A stretch of DNA of 6,547 nucleotides from an uncultured Acidimicrobiia bacterium (lineage in GTDB: Bacteria > Actinomycetota > Acidimicrobiia > IMCC26256 > CALEDW01): positions 1-6,547 of the forward strand of contig CALEDW010000053.1 in the NCBI GenBank assembly GCA_937949585.1. The letters run 5' to 3'. Of this stretch, positions 1-6,042 are shown piece by piece. Position 1 is the first letter of the stretch; every line of letters starts with the position of its first letter. A program made the position numbers and the translations under genes. Below the pieces are notes generated by a model, which saw only the letters and a list, made by a program, of their open reading frames with translations, made no database searches and was not told the origin of the DNA.

Positions 1-172
1 CCAGGGTGTAGGCCCGCTCGATGAGGGAGGTGTCGGCCCGGCGGTGCCGCTGCCGATAGGCGCGGACGACCGGCGCCAGGGCCACGTCGACGTGCTGGCG
101 CCGCCAGGGCAGCACCGAGCGGCGCTCCAGCGTGGCGGGGCGGGCCGGCCGGGACGCCTCGGCGGTGCTCAC
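1..172 (-). CDS. rel: Probable (p)ppGpp synthetase/hydrolase Rel, N-terminal fragment (cut by left edge)
   Basis: Only the first 57 codons are present; the gene runs off the left edge. From the GTG at 172-170 the product begins MSTAEASRPARPATLERRSV, and further on reads LAPVVRAYRQRH, then RADTSLIERAYTL. This resembles the segment just before the HD hydrolase domain of bifunctional RelA/SpoT (Rel) proteins, in which a helix with an IxRAY pattern leads into the HD domain. Full-length family members are roughly 700-800 residues, so all catalytic parts lie outside the window and cannot be checked. Rel makes and degrades the stringent-response alarmone (p)ppGpp in the cytoplasm. Position supports the call: rel commonly lies just downstream of secD-secF in actinobacteria. 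The start is chosen because an ATG at 180-178 reaches a stop within four codons. The ribosome binding site is weak (a GGGCGG abutting the start). The identification rests on a short, catalytically empty segment plus context. Confidence 0.72.
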   Translation of the reverse strand, partial: MSTAEASRPARPATLERRSVLPWRRQHVDVALAPVVRAYRQRHRRADTSLIERAYTL

Positions 173-200
173 CCGCCCATTGTCGCGTGCGCCGGGCCGA

Positions 201-217
201 CCCCGGGTGCGCCGGGG
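201..217 (-). other. Small GC hairpin between the DUF1918 gene and rel
   Basis: A 6-bp perfect inverted repeat (CCCCGG / CCGGGG) with a 5-base loop lies in the 61-base gap between the DUF1918-like stop and the rel start. No T-run follows it on the minus strand. Such short GC stems arise often by chance at this base composition, so a terminator or attenuator role is only a possibility. Confidence 0.25.
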
Positions 218-233
218 GCCGTCGGTCGGGCCG

Positions 234-488
234 TCAGGCGCGCCGGGTACGGCGCCGCCCCGACGCCCCGGCCGCCGCGGCACGGCCGCGCCGGGCCCCG
301 GCGGTGGGCGCCGCGCCGCCCGTCGGACGCTGCACGCTCACCGCCCCCGGCGCCGGGATGAACCCCGAGCGGCGCCCGTCGTCCCAGTCGACGACGAGCA
401 TCCGGCCCACCTGCTCCACGACGGTGCCGTGCCGGGCGGGGGCACCCTTGGCCGCGGCCACCGCGATCCGGTCTCCGACGTTCACCAC
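234..488 (-). CDS. Small DUF1918-like protein with basic C-terminal tail
   Basis: An 84-residue soluble protein with no signal peptide or membrane segment. Residues 1-52 match the pattern of the DUF1918 family, small actinobacterial proteins of unknown function: an N-terminal VNVGDRIAV (GD at 5-6), then RHGTVVEQVG, LVVDWDDGRRSGF (W35, D36, D37, G38, F43) and a closing PAPGAVSV. Family members typically share GDR, R-G-x-I/V-x-E-V, WDDG and F-P-x-P-x-A/G-x-V, and are predicted small beta-barrels. Residues 53-84 are an Arg/Ala/Gly-rich tail with many basic residues and no recognisable fold. The reading frame is open further upstream into secF, but the domain begins right at the GTG at 488-486. 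A GGGAG lies about 10 bases before that codon, and a second GTG follows immediately. The gene lies 76 bases after secF and 61 bases before rel, so it is probably co-transcribed with them. The domain is fairly sure; the function is unknown. Confidence 0.72.
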   Translation of the reverse strand: MVNVGDRIAVAAAKGAPARHGTVVEQVGRMLVVDWDDGRRSGFIPAPGAVSVQRPTGGAAPTAGARRGRAAAAGASGRRRTRRA

Positions 489-549
489 GGTCGTGCTGCT
501 CCCGGTCTCGACGCTCGCTCGCCCCGGATCATCGCGCGTGCCTCGGCGC

Positions 550-564
550 GCCCGCGGCGCGGGC
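550..564 (-). other. Compact hairpin directly after the secF stop
   Basis: A perfect 6-bp stem (GCCCGC / GCGGGC) with a 3-base loop begins at the first base after the secF stop codon. On the minus strand it is followed by more GC-rich sequence and no T-run, so it is not a classical intrinsic terminator. It could be a U-less terminator or a 3'-end stabilising stem. At this GC content, chance formation is also plausible. Confidence 0.3.
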
Positions 565-1743
565 TCAGTGCCGCTTCCGGCGGCGCTGCCGCCGGGGCCG
601 CGGGGTGATGACCGCGGCGCCTGCGCCCGAGGTGCGGACCACACCGGCCGGGACGCCGGCGGGCTCCCGGGCCGGTTCGGGCCCGGCGACGCCGCCCGCC
701 CCGGCTACCTCGCTCCCCGGCGCCCCGGCCACCCCGCTCCCGGGCCCCCCGGCCGTCGCCACCCGTCCGGCCCGGGAGGCGACCCGCTCCCGGACGGCCC
801 GGTAGCGGGGCTCACGCTCCTTCATCAGCGCCAGCAGCGGGGTGGCGACGAAGATCGACGAGTAGGTCCCGATGAGCAGGCCGACCAGCAGCGCGATCCC
901 GAAGTCGCGCAGGCTCACCGCCCCGAACAGGCCGCTGCCGACCACCAGGATCGCCAGCACCGGCAGCACGGCGACGAGCGACGTGTTGAGCGATCGCACC
1001 AGCACCTGGTTGAGCGACCGGTTCACCATGTCGCGGTAGGTGAGGTCGCGTTCGGTGGCCAGCAGCGGCGTGTTCTCGTCGACCCGGTCGAACACCACGA
1101 CGGTGTCGTACAGCGAGAAGCCGAGGATGGTGAGGAAGGCGATCACGGTGGCCGGCGCGACCTCGAAGCCGAACACCGCGTACACGCCGACGGTGACGAA
1201 GATGTCGTGCACCACCGCGGCCAGCGCGGCGATGGCCATCTTCCACTCGAACCGGAACGACAGGTAGGCCGCCACCACCACGAAGAACACCACCAGGGCC
1301 TGGAGCGCTTTCGAGCTCACGGTGCCGCCCCAGGTGGGCGACACCTCGCTCACGCTCACCTGGGTGACCTCCACCCCTGCGTAGTCGGCCAGCACCCGGG
1401 TGACCCGCTCCTGCTCCGCCCGGGGCAGCTCTGAGGCCTGGACCCGCAGCGAGTCACCGCCCACCACCAGGATCTTGGCGTCGGCGAGCCCGAGCGGGGC
1501 GAGGCGCTGGCGGACCGCACCGGAGCTGGGCGACCCGTCGGCCATCGTGACCTGCCACGCGGTGCCGCCGGTGAAGTCGATGCCCAGGTTGAGTCCACCC
1601 CGCACCGCGAAGCCGAGCACACCGGCGACGATGAGGACGGCCGAGACCACCGCCCAGCGCCACATCCGGCCCATGAAGTCGAAGTGGGTGTCCTCGTGGT
1701 AGAGGTCCCGGAGGGTGTGGCGGCGGCCGTCGGGGTGCGGCAT
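565..1743 (-). CDS. secF: Protein translocase subunit SecF
   Basis: SecF is the partner of SecD in the membrane complex that uses the proton motive force to help pull secreted proteins out of the SecYEG channel. The 392-residue product shows the SecF plan: a cytoplasmic N-terminus, TM1 at about 29-47, and the conserved LGIDFTGGT at about 53-61. A periplasmic-type domain follows to about 140, then five more membrane segments at about 146-164, 167-190, 196-218, 251-277 and 279-305. The signature AFLTILGFSLYDTVVVFDR lies at 202-220, with VDEN after it, and RSLNTSL at 250-256. The ATG start shares one base with the secD stop (TGATG), implying coupled translation. Unusual is the C-terminal extension from about 309: a Gly/Ala/Pro/Val-rich stretch ending in a strongly basic PRPRRQRRRKRH. 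Many SecF proteins end soon after the last membrane segment. The frame shows no break. Confidence 0.97.
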   Translation of the reverse strand: MPHPDGRRHTLRDLYHEDTHFDFMGRMWRWAVVSAVLIVAGVLGFAVRGGLNLGIDFTGGTAWQVTMADGSPSSGAVRQRLAPLGLADAKILVVGGDSLRVQASELPRAEQERVTRVLADYAGVEVTQVSVSEVSPTWGGTVSSKALQALVVFFVVVAAYLSFRFEWKMAIAALAAVVHDIFVTVGVYAVFGFEVAPATVIAFLTILGFSLYDTVVVFDRVDENTPLLATERDLTYRDMVNRSLNQVLVRSLNTSLVAVLPVLAILVVGSGLFGAVSLRDFGIALLVGLLIGTYSSIFVATPLLALMKEREPRYRAVRERVASRAGRVATAGGPGSGVAGAPGSEVAGAGGVAGPEPAREPAGVPAGVVRTSGAGAAVITPRPRRQRRRKRH

Positions 1744-3353
1744 CAGGCGGTGGCCCCCCGGGCGTCGAGACCGGCCGCGATCCCGACCCGGGACGCGGTC
1801 ACCAGGCCCCGGTTGCGGACCATGAGGTACACGAGCGGGTGCATGAAGAAGTACGAGACGGCCAGGTCGAGCGCCGCGGCCAGGCCCAGGTAGAACGCGA
1901 AGCCCCGTACCGCCCCGATGGCCAGGAAGTACAGGATCGCCGCGCCGATGAGCGACACGAGATCGGCGGCGACGATCGTGCGGAAGCTGCGGGTGAACCC
2001 CCGGTCGACCGAGGAGCGGATCGTCTTGCCGGTGCGCACCTCGTCCTTCAGCCGTTCGAAGTACACGACGTAGGAGTCCACGGTGACGCCCACCGACACG
2101 ATGAGCCCGGTCACGCCGGCCAGGGTGAGGGTGAGCCCCACCCGGTCGCCGAGGTACGCCACGAGGGCGTAGATCGCGCCGCTCACCAGCAGCAGGCCGA
2201 CGATCACCACCAGGCCCAGGACCCGGTAGTAGGCGAGCATGTAGGCGGCGACCAGCGCCAGGCCGATGATCCCGGCCGCGATGCCGGCCCGGAGCTGGTC
2301 CCGGCCGAGGGTCGGGGAGACGGTCTGGGCGGTGAGTTCCCGCAGGTTCACCGGCAAGGCCCCGTACTGCAGCACGGTGGCGAGGTCGCGGGCCTCGGTC
2401 TCGGTGAAGTCACCCGAGATCTGCACGTCGCCGTCGAACGAGTCGGTCCGGAAGGCCGGCGCCGACTGCACCACCGAGTCGAGGACGATCGCCACCGAGT
2501 TCTGCGGGGCCTCCTTCGGGTAGGACTCCCGGGCCAGGGCGTTGAACTTCTCCCGACCGTCGCCGTTGAGCTTCAGCAGCACCACCCAGCCGTCGGTGCC
2601 GCCGAGGAAGCGCGCCCGTGCCGAACGCACGCCGGAGCCGGTGAGCGCGGCCGGGCCCAGGAGGTAGCGGACGCTCTCGGCTCCGTCGCGCCCGGGGAGC
2701 ACCACACAGGCGTCGCGTCGGTCGCGCTCGGTCGAGGTGCTGGGGATCCGCGGGAGGGCGAGCACCTGCTCGGGGTCGCAGGAGGCGATCGCGGCCCGGG
2801 CCGCCGCCGGGTCGTAGGGCTGCGTGGTCGTGGTGGTCGCGGGCGTGGTCGTGGTGGGTGCGGCGGGCACGGTGGTGGACGCCGCCGCCGTGGTCGCGGG
2901 GGTGGTCGTGGTGGTGGGGGCGGAGGTCGTCGTGGTGGCGCCGGGGCCGGCCACCGATGCGGGGGGGACGATGGCCAGCACCGGACGGAACCGCAGCTCG
3001 GCGGTCTGCCCGACCACGCGTCGGGCCTTGTCGCGGTTTCGCACCCCCGGCAGGTCGATGACGATGTTGTCGCCCTGCCGGCTCACCTCCGGTTCGGCGA
3101 CCCCGAGGGCGTTGATCCGGTTGTTGATGATGTCGAGCGCCTTGCCGATGGCGGCGTCGGACGGCTTGCGGCCCTGGTCGGCGCAGCGGGTCGGGTCGGA
3201 CGGGTCGACCCGGCACGGGGCGAGCACCACCGAGACCCCCCCTTGCAGGTCGAGGCCGAGCACCGGGGTGAGCCCGGCCGCCACGACGGCGGCCACCGAC
3301 AGCACCACCACCGCCACCGACACCCCGAGGTACCAGGGGTACCGCCGGTTCAC
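1743..3353 (-). CDS. secD: Protein translocase subunit SecD
   Basis: SecD forms a heterodimer with SecF. Its large extracytoplasmic domain is thought to grip emerging substrates while the membrane part conducts protons. The 536-residue product has TM1 at about 9-31 followed by LGLDLQGG at 32-39. An extracytoplasmic region to about 350 contains NNRINALGVAEPEVSRQG, the LPGV element and a GQTAELRFRPV element. Five membrane segments follow (about 354-375, 377-400, 405-431, 460-482 and 484-507). The core motif includes TGLIVSVGVTVDSYVVYFER at 415-434. Two features are noteworthy: a threonine-rich linker at 140-177, and four cysteines (47, 57, 192, 216) falling in two close pairs in the extracytoplasmic part. 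The GTG start overlaps the yajC stop by four bases (GTGA) and has a GGGGAG about nine bases upstream. The six-segment layout and both motif blocks are complete, so the call is secure. Confidence 0.97.
   Translation of the reverse strand: MNRRYPWYLGVSVAVVVLSVAAVVAAGLTPVLGLDLQGGVSVVLAPCRVDPSDPTRCADQGRKPSDAAIGKALDIINNRINALGVAEPEVSRQGDNIVIDLPGVRNRDKARRVVGQTAELRFRPVLAIVPPASVAGPGATTTTSAPTTTTTPATTAAASTTVPAAPTTTTPATTTTTQPYDPAAARAAIASCDPEQVLALPRIPSTSTERDRRDACVVLPGRDGAESVRYLLGPAALTGSGVRSARARFLGGTDGWVVLLKLNGDGREKFNALARESYPKEAPQNSVAIVLDSVVQSAPAFRTDSFDGDVQISGDFTETEARDLATVLQYGALPVNLRELTAQTVSPTLGRDQLRAGIAAGIIGLALVAAYMLAYYRVLGLVVIVGLLLVSGAIYALVAYLGDRVGLTLTLAGVTGLIVSVGVTVDSYVVYFERLKDEVRTGKTIRSSVDRGFTRSFRTIVAADLVSLIGAAILYFLAIGAVRGFAFYLGLAAALDLAVSYFFMHPLVYLMVRNRGLVTASRVGIAAGLDARGATA
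2823..2936 (-). repeat. Threonine-rich low-complexity linker inside secD
   Basis: SecD residues 140-177 contain 22 threonines in 38 positions, arranged as four longer runs (4-5 Thr) separated by Ala/Pro/Ser spacers. The DNA reads as an imperfect ACC/ACG repeat on the coding strand. It sits between the RFRPVLA part of the extracytoplasmic domain and the following Cys-containing segment, so it is probably an exposed flexible linker. Thr/Pro-rich linkers are common in surface-exposed actinobacterial proteins. Whether this one is O-mannosylated cannot be seen from sequence. Confidence 0.85.
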
Positions 3354-3691
3354 CGGGGCCCGCTCCCCGGCACCTCGTCGGGCCCGTCACCCTCGTCGTC
3401 GCCGCGGCGCCCGCCCGGTCCGTCACCGTCCTCGTCGAGCCGGGCCCGCCGGGCGCTCACCGCCTCGCGGGCCAGCCGCAGCACGACACCGTCGGTCACC
3501 TCGAGGTCGATGGTGCGCTCCTCGATGCGGCGGATCGTCCCGTAGATGCCCCCGGCGGTGATGATCTCGTCGCCGACGACGAGGCTGTCGATGAGCGCCC
3601 GCCGGGCCGCCAGCTGCCGCCGCTGCGGTCGGACGATGAGCAGGAAGAACGCCACCGCCAGCAGCGCCAGGTAGATGAGGATCGCTTCCAT
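3350..3691 (-). CDS. yajC: YajC family preprotein translocase accessory subunit
   Basis: A 113-residue single-pass membrane protein with the YajC plan. A hydrophobic segment at residues 4-20 is followed directly by the family signature RPQRRQ (21-26). A compact domain comes next with VGDEIITAGGIYGTIRRI at 39-56 and an EVTDGVVLRLAREAV element ending at about 78. YajC associates with SecDF and YidC; its exact contribution is poorly understood. The ATG at 3691-3689 is preceded by a GGGA about six bases upstream, and translation starts right before the membrane segment as expected. The C-terminal tail (85-113) is Gly/Asp/Glu-rich, with ten acidic residues between 86 and 106, and is probably disordered in the cytoplasm. 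The stop overlaps the secD GTG by four bases. The gene lies 57 bases after ruvB, so it may share the ruv transcript or have its own promoter; I see no clear promoter. Confidence 0.95.
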   Translation of the reverse strand: MEAILIYLALLAVAFFLLIVRPQRRQLAARRALIDSLVVGDEIITAGGIYGTIRRIEERTIDLEVTDGVVLRLAREAVSARRARLDEDGDGPGGRRGDDEGDGPDEVPGSGPR

Positions 3692-3711
3692 GTCACATCC
3701 CGGGACGGTCG

Positions 3712-3747
3712 GCCCGCGGCCGGCGGGCGAGGCTAGCGCGCCTCGCC
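3712..3747 (-). other. Overlapping hairpins between ruvB and yajC
   Basis: In the 57-base gap, an 8-bp perfect stem (GGCGAGGC at 3726-3733 with GCCTCGCC at 3740-3747, loop of 6) begins one base after the ruvB stop. A second 6-bp stem (GCCCGC at 3712-3717 with GCGGGC at 3723-3728) shares three bases with the first, so the two cannot both form fully. Neither is followed by a T-run on the minus strand. The pair could be a U-less terminator or attenuator between the ruv and sec modules. This is inferred from base pairing only. Confidence 0.42.
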
Positions 3748-3748
3748 G

Positions 3749-4789
3749 TCAGCCTTCGGGCAGCGTCGGGGCGGGATGGGCGCCCGGGGGAGGGGTCAGA
3801 CCGAGGTGGACCCAGGCCGCCGGGGTCGCGGTCCGGCCGCGGGGCGTCCGGCGCAGGAGGCCCTCGGCGAGCAGGAACGGCTCGTAGACGTCCTCCACCG
3901 TCGCCGGTTCTTCACCGACCGCCACCGCCAGCGTGGCCAGGCCCACCGGGCCCCCGCCGAACGTGACGCACAGGGCGTGGAGGATCGCCCGGTCGAGCTT
4001 GTCGAGCCCGCGCTCGTCGACGTCGAAGGTGCGCAGCGCGGCGGCGGCGACCGCGGCGTCGACCTGCCCGTCGCCACGCACCTCGGCCCAGTCCCGCACC
4101 CGCCGCAGCAGGCGGTTCGCCACCCGGGGCGTGCCCCGGGCCCGTCGCGCGATCTCCACCGCCCCGGCTTCGTCGATCCGCACCCCGAGGATCCCGGCCG
4201 CGCGCCGCACGATCCGGGCCAGGTCGACGGGGTCGTAGAGGTCGAGGCGGGCGAGGAAGCCGAACCGGTCCCGCAGGGGTCCGCTGATGAGCCCGGTGCG
4301 GGTCGTGGCCCCCACGAGGGTGAAGCGGGGGAGGTCGATGCGGATGGTCCTCGCCGTCGGTCCCTTGCCGATCACGATGTCGAGCGCGAAGTCCTCCATC
4401 GCCGGGTACAGGACCTCTTCCACCGGTCGGGGCAGCCGGTGCACCTCGTCGACGAAGAGCACGTCGCCGTCCTCGAGGTTGGTGAGGATGGCGGCGAGGT
4501 CGCCGGCGCGCTCCAGCGCCGGCCCCGACGTGACGCGCAGCCCCACGCCCAGTTCGGCGGCGACGATCCCGGCCAGGGTGGTCTTCCCCAGGCCCGGCGG
4601 ACCGGCGAACAGGAGGTGGTCGGCGGCCTGACCTCGCGCCGCGGCGGCCCGCAACAGGATCTCGAGGTGCTCCACGACGCGGGGTTGCCCGACGAACTCG
4701 GCCAGGCTCCGGGGCCGCAACGCCGCCTCGGTCCGGGCCTCGTCCGGGCCGGCCGCCGGCTCCAGCAGCTCACGCGCCGCCGCGCTCAC
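3749..4789 (-). CDS. ruvB: Holliday junction branch migration DNA helicase RuvB
   Basis: RuvB is the AAA+ motor that, as hexameric rings flanking RuvA, drives branch migration of Holliday junctions during recombination and fork repair. The 346-residue product has the standard length and order. The N-terminal LRPRSLAEFVGQ (24-35) is followed by the Walker A motif GPPGLGKTT (63-71), Walker B LFVDEVHRL (111-119), sensor 1 GATTR (160-164) and the arginine-finger segment GPLRDRFG (170-177). The sensor 2 region RGTPRVANRLLRRVRD lies at 218-233. A winged-helix C-terminal domain follows, with GLDKLDRAIL (261-270), GGGPVGL (278-284) and a basic RRTPRGR (313-319). All catalytic elements are intact. The GTG start overlaps the ruvA stop by four bases (GTGA), pointing to coupled translation. 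The last 15 residues are Pro/Ala-rich and not conserved. Confidence 0.98.
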   Translation of the reverse strand: MSAAARELLEPAAGPDEARTEAALRPRSLAEFVGQPRVVEHLEILLRAAAARGQAADHLLFAGPPGLGKTTLAGIVAAELGVGLRVTSGPALERAGDLAAILTNLEDGDVLFVDEVHRLPRPVEEVLYPAMEDFALDIVIGKGPTARTIRIDLPRFTLVGATTRTGLISGPLRDRFGFLARLDLYDPVDLARIVRRAAGILGVRIDEAGAVEIARRARGTPRVANRLLRRVRDWAEVRGDGQVDAAVAAAALRTFDVDERGLDKLDRAILHALCVTFGGGPVGLATLAVAVGEEPATVEDVYEPFLLAEGLLRRTPRGRTATPAAWVHLGLTPPPGAHPAPTLPEG

Positions 4790-5379
4790 CGGACCCGCAC
4801 CGCCAGGCGCGCCAGGGCGGCCCGCACGACGTCCTCCACGCCGTCGGTGGCCGGAAGCCCGCTGAGGAGCTCACGCACCTCGTCGGCGCGGTACCCGAGC
4901 GCCTCGAGGGCGGCGCGGGCCTCGGCCACGGCGACCGCATCCGGCCCTGCCTCGGCCGGGGCCGGAGGCTCGAGGCGTGCCCGCAACTCGACGAGCAGCC
5001 GCTCGGCGGTGCGCCGGCCGATCCCCGGCACCGCACAGAGCGCGTCCCGGTCGCCGCTCGCCACCGCGCCCCGCAGCTGCTCCGGGCCGTGCACCGAGAG
5101 GATCGCCAGGGCCAGGCGGGGCCCGACGCCGGCTGCGCCCAGCAGGGCCTCGAAGCAGTCGCGTTCGGCCCGGTCGCAGAACCCGAACAGGTCGAGGGCA
5201 CCCTCCCGGGCGTGCAGGTGGGTGTGCAGGCGCACCTCCTGCCCCGGGCGCAGGGAGGCCAGCGAGCGACTGGGGACTCGGCACCGGTAGCCCACGCCCC
5301 CCACGTCCACGGTGACCTCCCCGCCCGCGTCGCCGGCCGGGCGGACCTCGGCGAGCGTCCCCGCCACGAACCCGATCAC
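4786..5379 (-). CDS. ruvA: Holliday junction branch migration protein RuvA
   Basis: RuvA tetramers bind the four-way junction and load RuvB. The 197-residue product has the three-domain plan. Domain I is an OB-fold with the typical opening MIGFVAGTL and a GGVGYRCRVP segment (27-36), then the LHTHLHAREGALDLFGF segment (51-67). Domain II has two helix-hairpin-helix elements: GAAGVGPRLALAIL (81-94) and the canonical VPGIGRRTAERLLVELR (117-133). An Ala/Pro/Glu-rich hinge follows (about 137-150). Domain III (about 151-197) ends with ARAALEALGYRADEV and VEDVVRAALARL and is the part that contacts RuvB. The GTG start overlaps the ruvC stop by four bases and has a strong GGGAGG four bases upstream, inside the end of ruvC. 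RuvC, RuvA and RuvB are adjacent, in the usual actinobacterial order. Confidence 0.97.
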   Translation of the reverse strand: MIGFVAGTLAEVRPAGDAGGEVTVDVGGVGYRCRVPSRSLASLRPGQEVRLHTHLHAREGALDLFGFCDRAERDCFEALLGAAGVGPRLALAILSVHGPEQLRGAVASGDRDALCAVPGIGRRTAERLLVELRARLEPPAPAEAGPDAVAVAEARAALEALGYRADEVRELLSGLPATDGVEDVVRAALARLAVRVR

Positions 5380-5912
5380 CGCGCCTCCCGGGCAAGCGCC
5401 GCCGCCACGGCGCGGGCGAGGCCGTCACCGGGTTCGGCAACCGGTACCGGCGCCGCCCGCCACAGGTGGCAGCAGGCGAGCGCGAGCGCGTCGGCGGCAT
5501 CGGCAGAGGGGGGTGAGGGGAGCCGCAGGAGGCGGGTCACCATGGCCTGGACCCGGTCCTTGCCCGCGGCGCCGTCGCCGGTCACCGCGAGCTTCACCTC
5601 GCTCGGGCTCACCTCCACCACCGGGATGCCCGCCCGGGCGGCGGCCACGAGCGCGACCCCGCTCGCCTGCCCGACCGACATCGCGGTGCGGGCGTTGCGG
5701 CGGAACAGGACCCGCTCCACCACCACCACCCCGGGCCGGTGCCGCGTGATGAGCGCGGCCAGGGCCTCGGCGAGTGCGCTGAGCCGCACCCCCAGGTCGT
5801 CCCCGGCCTGGGTCCGCAACGTCCCGGCTTCCCGCGCGACGAGCTCACCGCCCCGCCGTACCACAACCCCGTACCCGCACCGGCTCACGCCGGGGTCGAT
5901 GCCCAGCGCCAC
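5376..5912 (-). CDS. ruvC: Crossover junction endodeoxyribonuclease RuvC
   Basis: RuvC is the Mg-dependent dimeric nuclease that resolves Holliday junctions by paired symmetric nicks. From the GTG at 5912-5910 the protein is 178 residues, a normal RuvC length. It opens directly with the first catalytic motif ALGIDPGVSRCGYG (D6). The other three acidic residues expected for the RNase H-like fold are present: E66 in VVVERVLF, then D138 and D141 in SADAADALALACCHLW. The family-typical NARTAMSVGQASGVAL (73-88) and PSEVKLAVTGDGAAGKDRVQ (103-122) are intact. The frame stays open upstream, with another GTG at 6032 that would add 40 residues rich in Arg, Ala and Pro. That extension has no RuvC character and runs through a perfect inverted repeat, so I prefer 5912, although no good ribosome binding site precedes it. 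The GTGA overlap with ruvA couples the two genes. Confidence 0.95.
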   Translation of the reverse strand: MALGIDPGVSRCGYGVVVRRGGELVAREAGTLRTQAGDDLGVRLSALAEALAALITRHRPGVVVVERVLFRRNARTAMSVGQASGVALVAAARAGIPVVEVSPSEVKLAVTGDGAAGKDRVQAMVTRLLRLPSPPSADAADALALACCHLWRAAPVPVAEPGDGLARAVAAALAREAR

Positions 5913-5974
5913 CCGAGCCGGCGCCGGCCGCTGCGTCCGGCCCCGCGAGCCGCGACGTACGGTGCCACGCGGCG

Positions 5975-6008
5975 GACTCGGCGGCGCGTCGACCCGCGCC
6001 GCCGAGTC
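5975..6008 (-). other. Perfect 14-bp inverted repeat upstream of ruvC
   Basis: The arms GACTCGGCGGCGCG (5975-5988) and CGCGCCGCCGAGTC (5995-6008) are perfect reverse complements around a 6-base loop. The structure lies in the 130-base gap between the upstream gene's stop (6043) and the preferred ruvC start (5912). It is the longest perfect stem I found in the window. No T-run follows on either strand. It may be a U-less terminator for the upstream gene, an attenuator for the ruv operon, or a protein-binding palindrome. The inverted repeat is certain; its role is inferred. Confidence 0.6.
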
Positions 6009-6042
6009 GGCGACGACCCGGGCGTCTCGCACCTGTGCCAGC

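Noticed and set aside
489..644. N-terminal extension of the DUF1918-like gene overlapping secF
   Set aside because: The extension is Arg/Gly/Ser-rich with no family character and overlaps the secF tail. The domain begins exactly at the GTG at 488.
187..1434. Long plus-strand open frame opposite secF and the DUF1918 gene
   Set aside because: The product is compositionally biased with no recognisable domain. It lies opposite well-supported genes, and very high GC content removes stop codons from the antisense frames.
2821..2939. Short repeats resembling a CRISPR or DNA satellite array
   Set aside because: The repetition is explained by threonine codons inside secD; there are no spacers and no constant repeat unit.
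1839..3545. 568-residue plus-strand open frame opposite secD and yajC
   Set aside because: It is the antisense of clear SecD and YajC coding sequence; the glycine/arginine-rich stretch is just the complement of the Thr-rich linker codons.
3776..5290. 504-residue plus-strand open frame opposite ruvB and ruvA
   Set aside because: The sequence is His/Asp/Gly/Arg-rich with no domain, antisense to intact RuvB and RuvA with all catalytic motifs.
5913..5974. Promoter for ruvC downstream of the inverted repeat
   Set aside because: I could not find a convincing -35/-10 pair; the region is almost entirely GC, so no promoter is annotated.
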